Source: Hexactinellida sp. DTS-2022 (lineage: Eukaryota; Porifera; Hexactinellida). From it: a stretch of DNA of 64,000 nt. The DNA lies in the NCBI GenBank assembly GCA_028753945.1, contig JAPNXP010000004.1:2852001-2916000 (forward strand), in the 5' to 3' direction. Made by a program: the position numbers and the translations under genes. Of this stretch, positions 1 through 15,153 are shown in pieces; position 1 is the first letter of the stretch, and each line of letters begins with the position of its first letter. The notes beneath the pieces were generated by a model. It ran no database searches. It worked only from the letters and a program-made list of their open reading frames with translations, and was not told where the DNA came from.

Positions 1-3000
1 GGCGGGCAGCATATTACGCAGAGTTGTTATTGTAAAGAAGTACTTTTGCGCACCGTTTATGAATATTGTATATTTCTGAGCAGCCAGCATAATAAGGACA
101 GTTCTTATTATAGAGATGTACTTTTGCGCGCCCTTTTAGACTCATGTATATTTCTTAGTAGGGCAGTATAATATGCACAGTTGTTATTATAGAGAGCTAC
201 TTTTGCGCACCGTCTAAGAAAATGTATATTTCATAGTTGAGACATAAAAAGCACAGTTGATATTATAGAGAGATACTTTTGCTAACCGTTTATGACTAAT
301 GGATATTTCTTAATCGGGAAGCATAATAAGCAGAGTTGTTATTATAAGATGAAATTTTGCGCATCGTCTAAGACTAGTGTATATTTCTTAGAAGGGGAGC
401 ATAATAAGCACAGGTGATATTATGGAGAGGTACTTTTGCGCGCACCTGCTATGACTTATGTATATTTTTTGGGGCAGTATAATTAGTACAGTTGTTATTA
501 TTGAGGGGTACCTTTGCACCCAGTTTTAGACTAATGAATATATCTAAGTATTAGAGCATAAAAAGCATAGTTACTATTATAGAGCGGTACTTTTGCGAAC
601 CGTTTATGACTGATGGATATTTCTTAATCGGGAAGCATGAAAATCACATTTGTTATTCAAGAGAGGTTCTTTTCCGTTCCATCTAACATTAATGGATATT
701 CTCAGTCGGGAAGCATAATAACACAGTTGATATTATAGAGAATTACTTTTGCGCACCGTTTATGACTAATGGATATTTCGAAGCGGCAGTATAATAAGCA
801 CAGTTGTTATGATAGAGAGGTACTTTTGAGCACCGTCTATGACTAATTAAAATTTCTTAGTCGGGGAGCATCATAAGCACAGTTGTTATTATATTAGACG
901 TACTTTTGCTAACCGTTTATGACTAATGAATATTTCTTAGTTAGAGAGCATAAAAATCACATTTGTTATTCAAGAGAATTTATTTTTGCGCACCGTCTAA
1001 CACTAATGGTTATTCTCATTCGGCAAGCATAATAAGCACAGTTGATATTATAGAGAATTACTTTTGCGCATCGCTTAAGACTAATGTGTATTTCTCAGTG
1101 GTTAAGATAAATATGCACAGTTCTGATTATAGAGTAGTACTTTAGCACATCGTCTAAGACTAATGTGTATTACCCTAGTGGCTAAGCTTAATAACCACAT
1201 TGCATATTTTAGAGATGTACTTTTGCACACCGTCTTAGACAAATGAATATTTCTTAGAAGGGGGGCATAATATGCACAGTTGATATTATAGAGAGGTTCT
1301 TTTGGGTACCGTCTAAGAAAATGTATATTTCATAGTTGAGAGCATAAAAAGCACAGTTGTAATCATAGAAAGGTACTTTTGCGAAACGTTTATGACTAAT
1401 CGTTATTTCTTAGTCGGGAGCATAATAAGCAGAGTTGTTATTAAAAAGAAGCACTTTTGGGCAGCGTTTATGACTAATGTATATTTCTTACCGGGCAGAA
1501 TAAAAAGCACACTAGTTTTTATAGAGATGTACTTTTGCGCACCTTCTATGACTAATGTAAATTCGTTGTCGGGGAGCATAATAAGCACAGTTGTTATTAT
1601 AAAGAAGTACTTTTGTGCACCATTTATGACTAATGAATATTTCTTAGCGCGCAGCATAATAAATACAGTTGTAATTATAGAGAGGGACTTTTGGGCTCCG
1701 TTTTTGACTAATGATTATTTCTCTGCGGGCAGCATAATAAGCACAGTTGTCATTATAGAGATGTACTTTTGCGCTTCATCTAAGACTAGTGTATATTTCT
1801 TAGTAGGGGAGCATAATAATCACAGGTGATATTATGGAGTGGTACTTTCGCGCACCTTCTATGACTCATGTATATTCTTAGTCGGGCAGTATAATTAGTA
1901 CAGTTGTTATTATAGAGGTGTACTTTTGCACCCAGTTTGAGACTAATGTATATTTCTAAGTAGGAGAGCATAAAAAGCACAGTTTTTATTATAGAGCGGT
2001 ACATTTGTGGACCGACTATGACTGATGTATATTTCTTAGTAGGGCAGTATAATAACCACAGTTTTTATTATAGAGATGCACTTTTGGGCACTGTCCAATT
2101 TTAATGAATATTTCGTAGTATGGGAGCATAATATACACAGTTGTTATTAGAGAGTGGTAATTTTGTGCACCGTCTATGACTAATGTATATTTCTTAGTGG
2201 CCTGCATAATAAGCACAGATGTTATTATAGAGAATTACTTTTGCGCACCGTTTATGATTAATATGTATTTCTTAGTCGGCCAGCATCATAAGCAGAGTTG
2301 TAATTGTTAGGAAATCTTTTCCGCACCGTTTATGAATAAAGTATTTTTTTTAGCGGTCAGCATAATAAGCACAGTTGATATTATAGAGAATTACTTTTGG
2401 GCACCGTTTATGACTAATATGTATTTCTTAGTCGGCCAGCATCATAAGCAGAGTTGTAATTGTTAGGAAATCTTTTCCGCAAAGCGTTTATGAATAATGT
2501 ATTTTTTTTAGCGGTCAGTATAATAAGCACAGTTGATATTATAGAGAATTACTTTTGGGCACCGTTTATGACTAATGTATATTTCTTAGTTGGCCGGCAT
2601 ATTAAGGACAGTTGTTATTATAGAGAGGTCCCTTTAAGCATCTTCTAAGACCATTGTGTATTTCTTAATGGCTAAGCTTAATAAGCGCAGTTCATATTAT
2701 AGAGGGGAATATATTGTTACTCGTCTAAGACTAATGAATATTTACCTTAGTAGGGCAGTATAAGAAGCATATTTGTGATTATAGAGATGTTCTTTTTGCG
2801 CATCCAAAAAGAATAATGTGTATTCATAGTCGGGGAGCATAATATGCACAGTTATTATTATACAGAAGTACTTTTTCGCACCGTTTATGACTAATGTATA
2901 TTTCTTAACGGTCGCATAATAGGGACAGTTGTTATTGTAGAGAGGTACAATTCCGCATCGGCGAAGACTAATGTGTATTTCTAAGTGGCTAAGCATAATA

Positions 3001-6000
3001 AGCACAGTTCCTATTATAGAGGGGAATATTCGTTCCCCGTCTAAGACTAATGAATATTTCTTAGTAGGAGTGCATAATTAGCAGAGTTTATATTATGGAG
3101 AGTAACTTTTGCGCACCTACCTTAACTAATGTATATTCTTAGTCGAGCAGTATAATAAGCACAGTTGTTAATATCGAGAGGTATTTTGCGAACCGTTTTA
3201 GACTAATATATTTGTTAGCTGCTGCACAATAAGCACAGTTGCAATTACAGAGAGGTTCTTTTGCGGTACTGAAAGACTAACGTGTATTCTTAGTCGGGGA
3301 GCATAATATTCACTGTTGTATAATAGAGAGTAAGTTTTGCGCTCCGTTTATAACAAATGTGTATTTCATTGTCGGCCAGCATCATAAGCAGAGTTATAAT
3401 TAAAAATAAGTTCTTTTGCGCACCGTTTAAGACTAATGTATATTTCTTAACGGTCGCATAATAGGGACAGTGTTATTATAGAAAGGTACTATTCCGCATC
3501 GTCTAAGACTAATGTGCATTTCTAAGTGGCTAAGCATAATAAGCACAGTTCATATTATAGAGGGGAATATATTGTTACTCGTCTAAGACTAATGAATATT
3601 TCATAGTAGGAGAAATAATTAGCACAGTTTTTATTATGGAGTGTCCCTTTTGCGCACGCTCTATGATTAATTTATATTCTTAGTCGAGCAGTATAATATG
3701 CACAGTTGTTTATATAGAGAGGTAATCTTGCGAACCGTTCTTTACTTATACATTTCTTAGCAATAGAATGATAAGTACAGTTGTTATTATAGAGAGGTTC
3801 TTTTGCGCACAATGAAAGACTAATGTAAATTCTTAGTCGAGCAGTATAATATGCACAGTTGTTTAGATAGAGAGGTAATTGTCCGAACCGTTTACGACTA
3901 TTATATTTCTTAGCTGCAGCATGATAAGCACAGTTGAAATTATAGAGAGGTTCTTATGAGCAAACTGAAAGACTAATATGTGTACTTATTCGGGGAATAT
4001 AATATGCACAGTTGTTTATAAAGAGAGGTAATTTTGCGCACCGTTTACAACTAATGTATATTTCTTAGTCGGCCAGCATCATAAGCAGAGTTGGTATTAT
4101 AAAGAAGTTCTTTTGCGCACACTGAAAGACTAATGTAAATTCGTTGTTGAGCTTTATAATATGCACAGTTGTTTAGATTGAGAGGTAATTTTGCGAACGT
4201 TTTTGAACAATATATTTCTTAGCAGCAGCATGAAAAGAACATTTGTTATTATAGAGAGGTCCTTTTTCGGCACTGAAAGACTAACGTGTATTCTTAGTCG
4301 GTGGGCATAATATTCACAGTTGTATTATAGAGAGGTAGTTTTGCGCAAAGTTTATAACAAATGTGTATTTCATTATCGACCAGCATCATTAGCAGAGTTG
4401 TTATTATAAAGAAGTCGTTTTGTGCACCGTTTATACCTAATGTATATTTCTTAGTCTGCCGGCATGATATCAGAGTTGTTATTATTAAGAAGTTCTTTTG
4501 CGCACCGTTTAAGACTAATGTATTTTCTTACGGTATCATATTAGGGACAGTTGTTATTATAGAAAGGTACTATTCCGCATCGTCTAAGACTAATGTGAAT
4601 ATTTAAGTGGCTAAGCATAATAAGCACAGTTCAATTATAGAGGGGAATATTGGTTCCCCGTCTGAGACTAATGAATATTTCTTAGTAGGAGTGCATAATT
4701 AGCAGAGTTTTTATTATGGAGAGTCTCTTTTGCGCACTTTCTATGACTAATGTATATTCTTAGTGGACCAGTATAATATGCACAGTTGTTTATATAGAGA
4801 GGTAATTTTGCGAACAGTTTTTGACTAATATATTTCTTAGCTGCAGCATGATAAGAACAGTTGTTATTATAACGAGGTTCTTTTGCGCACAATGAAAGAC
4901 TAATGTAAATTCTTGGTCGAGCAGTATAATATGCACAGTTGTTTAGATAGATAGGTAATTTTCCGAACCGTATTTGACTAATATATTTCTTAACTGCACC
5001 ATTATAAGAAAAGTTGTTATTATAAAGACGTTCTTTGCGCACACTGATAGACTAATGAGTATTCTTAGTCGGGACGCATAATCTTAACAGTTGTATTATA
5101 GAGATGTAGTTTTGCGGACCGTGTAAAACAACTGTGTATTTCATAGTCGGCCAGCATCATATGCAGAGTTTAATTATTAAGAAGTTCTTTTGCGCACCGT
5201 TTAAGACTAATGTATATTTCTTAACGGTCGCATAATAGGGACAGTTGTTATTGTAGAGAGGTACAATTCCGCATCGGCGAAGAGTAATGTGTATTTCTAA
5301 GTGGCTAAGCATAATAAGCACAGTTCATATTATAGAGGGGAATATTTCTTCCCCGTCTAAGACTAATGAATATTTCTTAGTAGGAGTGCATAATAAGCAC
5401 AGAAGTTTTTATAGAGAGGTACTTTAACGCAACGTCTAAGACTAATGTATATTTCAAGTAGATAAGTTTAATAACCGCTGTTCATATTATAGAGAGTTAC
5501 CTTTGCGCACCGTCTGAGACTAATGTATATTTCTTACAGGGGTAATAAGCACATCTTTTTTATTATAGAGAGGTACTTTTTGGCCCCGTCTATGAAGAAT
5601 GTATATTTCTTAGTGTGGCAGCATAATAAGCTCAGTTGTTATTATAGAGAGGTACTTTTGCGCGCCGTTATGACTAATTTATATTTCTTTGTTCGGACAG
5701 CATAATTAGTACAATTGTTATTATAGAGAGGTACTTTTGCAACCAGTTTTAGACTAATGTATATTTCTAAGTAGGAGAGCATTAAAAGCACTGTTTTTAT
5801 TATAGAGCGGTACTTTTGCGAACCATTTATAACTAATGGATATTTCTTAGTCGGGAAGCATGAAAATCACATTTGTTATTCAAGAGAGCTTCTTTTGTCC
5901 ACCGTCAAACATTAATGGATATTCTCAGTCGGGAAGCATAATATGCACAGTTGTTATTATTGAGAGTTTCTTTTTGCGCACCGTATAAGACTAATGTGTA

Positions 6001-6171
6001 TTCTTAGTCGGGGAGCATAATATTCACAGTTGTTATTTTAGTGAGGTACTTTTGCGCACCGTCGAAGACTAATGTATATTCTTAGTCGGGGAGCATAATA
6101 ATCACAGTTGTTATTCAAGAGTTCTTCTTTTGCGTTCCGTCTAACATTAATGGATATTCTCAGTCGGGAAG

Positions 6172-8029
6172 CATAATAAGCACAGTTCATATTATAGAGG
6201 GGAATATATTGTTACTCGTCTAAGACTAATGAATATTTCATAGTAGGAGAAATAATTAGCACAGTTTTTATTATGGAGTGTCCCTTTTGCGCACGCTCTA
6301 TGATTAATTTATATTCTTAGTCGAGCAGTATAATATGCACAGTTGTTTATATAGAGAGGTAATCTTGCGAACCGTTCTTTACTTATACATTTCTTAGCAA
6401 TAGAATGATAAGTACAGTTGTTATTATAGAGAGGTTCTTTTGCGCACAATGAAAGACTAATGTAAATTCTTAGTCGAGCAGTATAATATGCACAGTTGTT
6501 TAGATAGAGAGGTAATTGTCCGAACCGTTTACGACTATTATATTTCTTAGCTGCAGCATGATAAGCACAGTTGAAATTATAGAGAGGTTCTTATGAGCAC
6601 ACTGAAAGACTAATATGTGTACTTATTCGGGGAATATAATATGCACAGTTGTTTATAAAGAGAGGTAATTTTGCGCACCGTTTACAACTAATGTATATTT
6701 CTTAGTCGGCCAGCATCATAAGCAGAGTTGGTATTATAAAGAAGTTCTTTTGCGCACACTGAAAGACTAATGTAAATTCGTTGTTGAGCTTTATAATATG
6801 CACAGTTGTTTAGATTGAGAGGTAATTTTGCGAACGTTTTTGAACAATATATTTCTTAGCAGCAGCATGAAAAGAACATTTGTTATTATAGAGAGGTCCT
6901 TTTTCGGCACTGAAAGACTAACGTGTATTCTTAGTCGGTGGGCATAATATTCACAGTTGTATTATAGAGAGGTAGTTTTGCGCAAAGTTTATAACAAATG
7001 TGTATTTCATTATCGACCAGCATCATTAGCAGAGTTGTTATTATAAAGAAGTCGTTTTGCGCACCGTTTATACCTAATGTATATTTCTTAGTCTGCCGGC
7101 ATGATATCAGAGTTGTTATTATCAAGAAGTTCTTTTGCGCACCGTTTAAGACTAATGTATTTTCTTACGGTATCATATTAGGGATAGTTGTTATTATAGA
7201 AAGGTACTATTCCGCATCGTCTAAGACTAATGTGAATATTTAAGTGGCTAAGCATAATAAGCACAGTTCAATTATAGAGGGGAATATTGGTTCCCCGTCT
7301 GAGACTAATGAATATTTCTTAGTAGGAGTGCATAATTAGCAGAGTTTTTATTATGGAGAGTCTCTTTTGCGCACTTTCTATGACTAATGTATATTCTTAG
7401 TGGACCAGTATAATATGCACAGTTGTTTACATAGAGAGGTAATTTTGCGAACAGTTTTTGACTAATATATTTCTTAGCTGCAGCATGATAAGAACAGTTG
7501 TTATTATAACGAGGTTCTTTTGCGCACAATGAAAGACTAATGTAAATTCTTGGTCGAGCAGTATAATATGCACAGTTGTTTAGATAGATAGGTAATTTTC
7601 CGAACCGTATTTGACTAATATATTTCTTAACTGCACCATTATAAGAAAAGTTGTTATTATAAAGAGGTTCTTTGCGCACACTGATAGACTAATGAGTATT
7701 CTTAGTCGGGACGCATAATATTAACAGTTGTATTATAGAGATGTAGTTTTGCGGACCGTGTAAAACAAGTGTGTATTTCATAGTCGGCCAGCATCATATG
7801 CAGAGTTTAATTATTAAGAAGTTCTTTTGCGCACCGTTTAAGACTAATGTATATTTCTTAACGGTCGCATAATGGGGACAGTTGTTATTGTAGAGAGGTA
7901 CAATTCCGCATCGGCGAAGAGTAATGTGTATTTCTAAGTGGCTAAGCATAATAAGCACAGTTCATATTATAGAGGGGAATATTTCTTCCCCGTCTAAGAC
8001 TAATGAATATTTCTTAGTAGGAGTGCATA
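6172..8029. repeat. Satellite A block duplicating 3535-5392
   Basis: An almost identical copy of 3535-5392 at a constant offset of 2637 bp, about 24 monomers long. Differences are single bases. The left copy continues past 5392 with a different monomer order, while the right copy joins at about 8021 to a copy of another segment. Confidence 0.88.
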
Positions 8030-8988
8030 ATTAGCAGAGTTTATATTATGGAGAGTAACTTTTGCGCACCTACCTTAACTAATGTATATTCTTAGTCGAG
8101 CAGTATAATAAGCACAGTTGTTAATATCGAGAGGTATTTTGCGAACCGTTTTAGACTAATATATTTGTTAGCTGCTGCACAATAAGCACAGTTGCAATTA
8201 CAGAGAGGTTCTTTTGCGGTACTGAAAGACTAACGTGTATTCTTAGTCGGGGAGCATAATATTCACTGTTGTATAATAGAGAGTAAGTTTTGCGCTCCGT
8301 TTATAACAAATGTGTATTTCATTGTCGGCCAGCATCATAAGCAGAGTTATAATTAAAAATAAGTTCTTTTGCGCACCGTTTAAGACTAATGTATATTTCT
8401 AAACGGTCGCATAATAGGGACAGTGTTATTATAGAAAGGTACTATTCCGCATCGTCTAAGACTAATGTGCATTTCTAAGTGGCTAAGCATAATAAGCACA
8501 GTTCATATTATAGAGGGGAATATATTGTTACTCGTCTAAGACTAATGAATATTTCATAGTAGGAGAAATAATTAGCACAGTTTTTATTATGGAGTGTCCC
8601 TTTTGCGCACGCTCTATGATTAATTTATATTCTTAGTCGAGCAGTATAATATGCACAGTTGTTTATATAGAGAGGTAATCTTGCGAACCGTTCTTTACTT
8701 ATACATTTCTTAGCAATAGAATGATAAGTACAGTTGTTATTATAGAGAGGTTCTTTTGCGCACAATGAAAGACTAATGTAAATTCTTAGACGAGCAGTAT
8801 AATATGCACAGTTGTTTAGATAGAGAGGTAATTGTCCGAACCGTTTACGACTATTATATTTCTTAGCTGCAGCATGATAAGCACAGTTGAAATTATAGAG
8901 AGGTTCTTATGAGCACACTGAAAGACTAATATGTGTACTTATTCGGGGAATATAATATGCACAGTTGTTTATAAAGAGAGGTAATTTA
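8021..8988. repeat. Satellite A block duplicating 3068-4035
   Basis: At 8021 the sequence switches to match 3068 onward (offset 4953) until about 8988. It begins inside a monomer at the shared text TAGGAGTGCATAATTAGCAG, which suggests out-of-register exchange between like monomers. Confidence 0.82.
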
Positions 8989-8990
8989 GC

Positions 8991-9438
8991 AACCAGTTTT
9001 AGACTAATGTATATTTCTAAGTAGGAGAGCATTAAAAGCACTGTTTTTATTATAGAGCGGTACTTTTGCGAACCATTTATAACTAATGGATATTTCTTAG
9101 TCGGGAAGCATGAAAATCACATTTGTTATTCAAGAGAGCTTCTTTTGTCCACCGTCAAACATTAATGGATATTCTCAGTCGGGAAGCATAATATGCACAG
9201 TTGTTATTATTGAGAGTTTCTTTTTGCGCACCGTATAAGACTAATGTGTATTCTTAGTCGGGGAGCATAATATTCACAGTTGTTATTTTAGTGAGGTACT
9301 TTTGCGCACCGTCGAAGACTAATGTATATTCTTTCTTAGTCGGGGAGCATAATAATCACAGTTGTTATTCAAGAGTTCTTCTTTTGCGTTCCGTCTAACA
9401 TTAATGGATATTCTCAGTCGGGAAGCATAATAAGCACA
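8991..9438. repeat. Satellite A block duplicating 5741-6188
   Basis: From AACCAGTTTTAGACTAATG at 8991 the sequence matches 5741 onward (offset 3250) for about 450 bp. The two copies diverge after GGAAGCATAATAAGCACAGTT. It lies directly after the block copied from 3068-4035, so this part of the array is a mosaic. Confidence 0.8.
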
Positions 9439-9727
9439 GTTGTTATTATAGAAAAGTTCATTTGCGCAGCGTTTATAACTAATGTATATTTCTTAGCAGG
9501 CAGCATAATAAGCACAGTTGTTATTATAGAGATGATCTTTTGCGCACCGTCTAAGACTAATGGATATTTCTTAGCGGCAGCATAATAAGCACAGTTGTTA
9601 TGATAGAGATGTACATTTGTGCACCGTCACTGACTTATGTATATTTCTTAGTCGGACAGCTAATAAGCAGAGTTATAATCATAAAGAAGTACTTTTGCTC
9701 ACCGGTTATGACTATTGTATTTTTCTT

Positions 9728-11832
9728 GGCGGGCAGCATATTACGCAGAGTTGTTATTGTAAAGAAGTACTTTTGCGCACCGTTTATGAATATTGTATAT
9801 TTCTGAGCAGCCAGCATAATAAGGACAGTTCTTATTATAGAGATGTACTTTTGCGCGCCCTTTTAGACTCATGTATATTTCTTAGTAGGGCAGTATAATA
9901 TGCACAGTTGTTATTATAGAGAGCTACTTTTGCGCACCGTCTAAGAAAATGTATATTTCATAGTTGAGACATAAAAAGCACAGTTGATATTATAGAGAGA
10001 TACTTTTGCTAACCGTTTATGACTAATGGATATTTCTTAATCGGGAAGCATAATAAGCAGAGTTGTTATTATAAGATGAAATTTTGCGCATCGTCTAAGA
10101 CTAGTGTATATTTCTTAGAAGGGGAGCATAATAAGCACAGGTGATATTATGGAGAGGTACTTTTGCGCGCACCTGCTATGACTTATGTATATTTTTTGGG
10201 GCAGTATAATTAGTACAGTTGTTATTATTGAGGGGTACCTTTGCACCCAGTTTTAGACTAATGAATATATCTAAGTATTAGAGCATAAAAAGCATAGTTA
10301 CTATTATAGAGCGGTACTTTTGCGAACCGTTTATGACTGATGGATATTTCTTAATCGGGAAGCATGAAAATCACATTTGTTATTCAAGAGAGGTTCTTTT
10401 CCGTTCCATCTAACATTAATGGATATTCTCAGTCGGGAAGCATAATAACACAGTTGATATTATAGAGAATTACTTTTGCGCACCGTTTATGACTAATGGA
10501 TATTTCGAAGCGGCAGTATAATAAGCACAGTTGTTATGATAGAGAGGTACTTTTGAGCACCGTCTATGACTAATTAAAATTTCTTAGTCGGGGAGCATCA
10601 TAAGCACAGTTGTTATTATATTAGACGTACTTTTGCTAACCGTTTATGACTAATGAAAATTTCTTAGTTAGAGAGCATAAAAATCACATTTGTTATTCAA
10701 GAGAATTTATTTTTGCGCACCGTCTAACACTAATGGTTATTCTCATTCGGCAAGCATAATAAGCACAGTTGATATTATAGAGAATTACTTTTGCGCATCG
10801 CTTAAGACTAATGTGTATTCTCAGTGGTTAAGATAAATATGCACAGTTCTGATTATAGAGTAGTACTTTAGCACATCGTCTAAGACTAATGTGTATTACC
10901 CTAGTGGCTAAGCTTAATAACCACATTGCATATTTTAGAGATGTACTTTTGCACACCGTCTTAGACAAATGAATATTTCTTAGAAGGGGGGCATAATATG
11001 CACAGTTGATATTATAGAGAGGTTCTTTTGGGTACCGTCTAAGAAAATGTATATTTCATAGTTGAGAGCATAAAAAGCACAGTTGTAATCATAGAAAGGT
11101 ACTTTTGCGAAACGTTTATGACTAATCGTTATTTCTTAGTCGGGAGCATAATAAGCAGAGTTGTTATTAAAAAGAAGCACTTTTGGGCAGCGTTTATGAC
11201 TAATGTATATTTCTTACCGGGCAGAATAAAAAGCACACTAGTTTTTATAGAGATGTACTTTTGCGCACCTTCTATGACTAATGTAAATTCGTTGTCGGGG
11301 AGCATAATAAGCACAGTTGTTATTATAAAGAAGTACTTTTGTGCACCATTTATGACTAATGAATATTTCTTAGCGCGCAGCAGAATAAGCACAGTTGTTA
11401 TTATAGAGATGTACTTTTGCGCTTCATCTAAGACTAGTGTATATTTCTTAGTAGGGGAGCATAATAATCACAGGTGATATTATGGAGTGGTACTTTTGCG
11501 CACCTTCTATGACTCATGTATATTCTTAGTCGGGCAGTATAATTAGTACAGTTGTTATTATAGAGGTGTACTTTTGCACCCAGTTTGAGACTAATGTATA
11601 TTTCTAAGTAGGAGAGCATAAAAAGCACAGTTTTTATTATAGAGCGGTACATTTGTGGACCGACTATGACTGATGTATATTTCTTAGTAGGGCAGTATAA
11701 TAACCACAGTTTTTATTATAGAGATGCACTTTTGGGCACTGTCCAATTTTAATGAATATTTCGTAGTATGGGAGCATAATATACACAGTTGTTATTAGAG
11801 AGTGGTAATTTTGTGCACCGTCTATGACTAAT
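9728..11832. repeat. Satellite A block duplicating 1-2184
   Basis: Base 1 onward reappears from 9728, offset 9727, with only scattered differences. The offset falls to 9648 near 11390 because the right copy lacks one monomer, present in the left copy at about 1660-1737. Similarity falls back to ordinary monomer level after about 11832 (left copy 2184). The left copy starts at the window edge, so the true block may be longer. Confidence 0.85.
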
Positions 11833-12528
11833 TTATTTCCTAGCAGAAACATAATTTGCACAATTGTTCTGATAGATAGGTACTTTTCTGCACCGTCTAT
11901 GACTAATGTATATTTCATATGGTTAAGATTGATATGCACAGTTGGTATCATAGAGCGGAATATTTGTGCCCCGTCTAAGACTAATGAATATTTCTTAGTA
12001 GGAGTGCATAATTAGCACAGTTTTTATTATGGAGAGTTACTTTTGCGCACCTGCCATGAATAATGTATACTCTTTGTCGAGTAGTATAATATTTACATTG
12101 TTTTTATAGAGTGGTACTTTTGCGCACCGTTTATGACTAATATATTTCTAAGCGGCAGCATAATATGCACAGTTGTTATGATAGACAGGTACTTTTGTGC
12201 ACCGTCTATGACTAATGTATATTTCTTAGTCGGGAAGTATCATAGGCAGAGTTGTTATTATAAAGAAGTCCTTTTGCGCACCGTTTAAGACAGAATGTAT
12301 ATTTCTTAGCGGCAGCATAATAGGTATGTTGTTATTATTGAGAGACACTTTCCGCATCGTCCAAGACATATGTGTATTTCAAAGTGGCAAAGCATAATAA
12401 GCACAGTTCATATAATAGAGGGGAATATTGGTTCCCCGTCTAAGACTAATGAATATTTCTTAGTAGGAGAAATAATTAGCACAGTTTTTATTATGGAGAG
12501 TCCCTTTTGCGCACGCTCTATGATTAAT

Positions 12529-14540
12529 TTATATTCTTAGTAGGGCAGTATAATAACCACAGTTTTTATTATAGAGATGCACTTTTGGGCACTGTCCAAT
12601 TTTAATGAATATTTCGTAGTATGGGAGCATAATATACACAGTTGTTATTAGAGAGTGGTAATTTTGTGCACCGTCTATGACTAATGTATATTTCTTAGTG
12701 GCCTGCATAATAAGCACAGATGTTACTATAGAGAATTACTTTTGCGCACCGTTTATGACTAATATGTATTTCTTAGTCGGCCAACATCAGAAGCAGAGTT
12801 GTAATTGTTAGGAAATCTTTTCCGCACCGTTTATGAATAAGGTATTTTTTTTAGCGGTCAGCATAATAAGCACAGTTGATATTATAGAGAATTACTTTTG
12901 GGCACCGTTTATGACTAATATGTATTTCTTAGTCGGCCAGCATCATAAGCAGAGTTGTAATTGTTAGGAAATCTTTTCCGCACCGTTTATGAATAATGTA
13001 TTTTTTTTAGCGGTCAGCATAATAAGCACAGTTGATATTATAGAGAATTACTTTTGGGCACCGTTTATGACTAATGTATATTTCTTAGTTGGCCGGCATA
13101 TTAAGGACAGTTGTTATTATAGAGAGGTCCCTTTAAGCATCTTCTAAGACCATTGTGTATTTCTTAATGGCTAAGCTTAATAAGCGCAGTTCATATTATA
13201 GAGGGGAATATATTGTTACTCGTCTAAAACTAATGAATATTTACCTTAGTAGGGCAGTATAAGAAGCATATTTGTGATTATAGAGATGTTCTTTTTGCGC
13301 ATCCAAAAAGAATAATGTGTATTCATAGTCGGGGAGCATAATATGCACAGTTATTATTATACAGAAGTACTTTTTCGCACCGTTTATGACTAATGTATAT
13401 TTCTTAACGGTCGCATAATAGGGACAGTTGTTATTGTAGAGAGGTACAATTCCGCATCGGCGAAGACTAATGTGTATTTCTAAGTGGCTAAGCATAATAA
13501 GCACAGTTCCTATTATAGAGGGGAATATTCGTTCCCCGTCTAAGACTAATGAATATTTCTTAGTAGGAGTGCATAATTAGCAGAGTTTATATTATGGAGA
13601 GTAACTTTTGCGCAATTACCTTAACTAATGTATATTCTTAGTCGAGCAGTATAATAAGCACAGTTGTTAATATCGAGAGGTATTTTGCGAACCGTTTTAG
13701 ACTAATATATTTGTTAGCTGCTGCACAATAAGCACAGTTGCAATTATAGAGAGGTTCTTTTGCAGGACTGAAAGACTAACGTGTATTCTTAGTCGGGGAG
13801 CATAATATTCACTTTTGTATAATAGAGAGTAAGTTTTGCGCTCCGTTTATAACAAATGTGTATTTCATTGTCGGCCAGCATCATAAGCAGAGTTATAATT
13901 AAAAATAAGTTCTTTTGCGCACCGTTTAAGACTAATGTATATTTCTTAACGGTCGCATAATAGGGACAGTGTTATTATAGAAAGGTACTATTCCGCATCG
14001 TCTAAGACTAATGTGCATTTCTAAGTGGCTAAGCATAATAAGCACAGTTCATATTATAGAGGGGAATATAATGTTACTCGTCTAAGACTAATGAATATTT
14101 CTTAGTAGGAGAAATAATTAGGACAGTTTTTATTATGGAGAGTCCCTTTTGCGCACGCTCTATGATTAATTTATATTCTTAGTCGAGCAGTATAATATGC
14201 ACAGTTGTTTATATAGAGAGGTAATCTTGCGAACCGTTCTTTACTTATACATTTCTTAGCAATAGAATGATAAGTACAGTTGTTATTATAGAGAGGTTCT
14301 TTTGCGCACTATGAAAGACTAATGTAAATTCTTAGTCGAGCAGTATAATATGCACAGTTGTTTAGATAGAGAGGATATTTTGCGAACTGTTTTTGACTAA
14401 TATATTTCTTAGGTGCAGCATGATAAGAACAGTTGATATTATAGAGAGGTCCTTTACCGCACACTGAAAGACTAATGTAAATTCTTAGTCGAGCAGTATA
14501 ATATGCACAGTTGTTTAGATTGTCCGAACCGTTTACGACT
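12529..14540. repeat. Satellite A block duplicating about 2028-4040
   Basis: The text TAGTAGGGCAGTATAATAACC and what follows at 2036 recurs at 12537 (offset about 10500). The match runs on through about 3.9 kb of the left copy with small indels (offset 10501, later 10499). The right part contains extra or rearranged monomers near 14.3-14.7 kb, so the end given is approximate. Confidence 0.7.
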
Positions 14541-15153
14541 ATTATATTTCTTAGCTGCAGCATGATAAGCACAGTTGTAATTATAGAGAGGTTCTTTTGC
14601 GCACAATGAAAGACTAATGTAAATTCTTAGTCGATCAGTATAATATGCACAGTTGTTTAGATAGAGAGGTAATTGTCCGAACCGTTTACGACTATTATAT
14701 TTCTCAGCTGCAGCATGATAAGCACAGTTGAATTATAGAGAGGTTCTTATGAGCACACTGAAAGACTAATATGTGTACTTATTCGGGGAATATAATATGC
14801 ACAGTTGTTTATAAAGAGAGGTAATTTTGCGCACCGTTTACAACTAATGTATATTTCTTAGTCGGCCAGCATCATAAGCAGAGTTGGTATTATAAAGAAG
14901 TTCTTTTGCGCACACTGAAAGACTTATGTAAATTCGTTGTTGAGCTTTATAATATGCACAGTTGATTAGATTGAGAGGTAATTTTGCGAACGTTTTTGAA
15001 CAATATATTTCTTAGCAGCAGCATGAAAAGAACATTTGTTATTATAGAGAGGTCGTTTTTCGGCACTGAAAGACTAACGTGTATTCTTAGTCGGTGGGCA
15101 TAATATTCACAGTTGTATTATAGAGAGGTAGTTTTGAGCAAAGTTTATAACAA

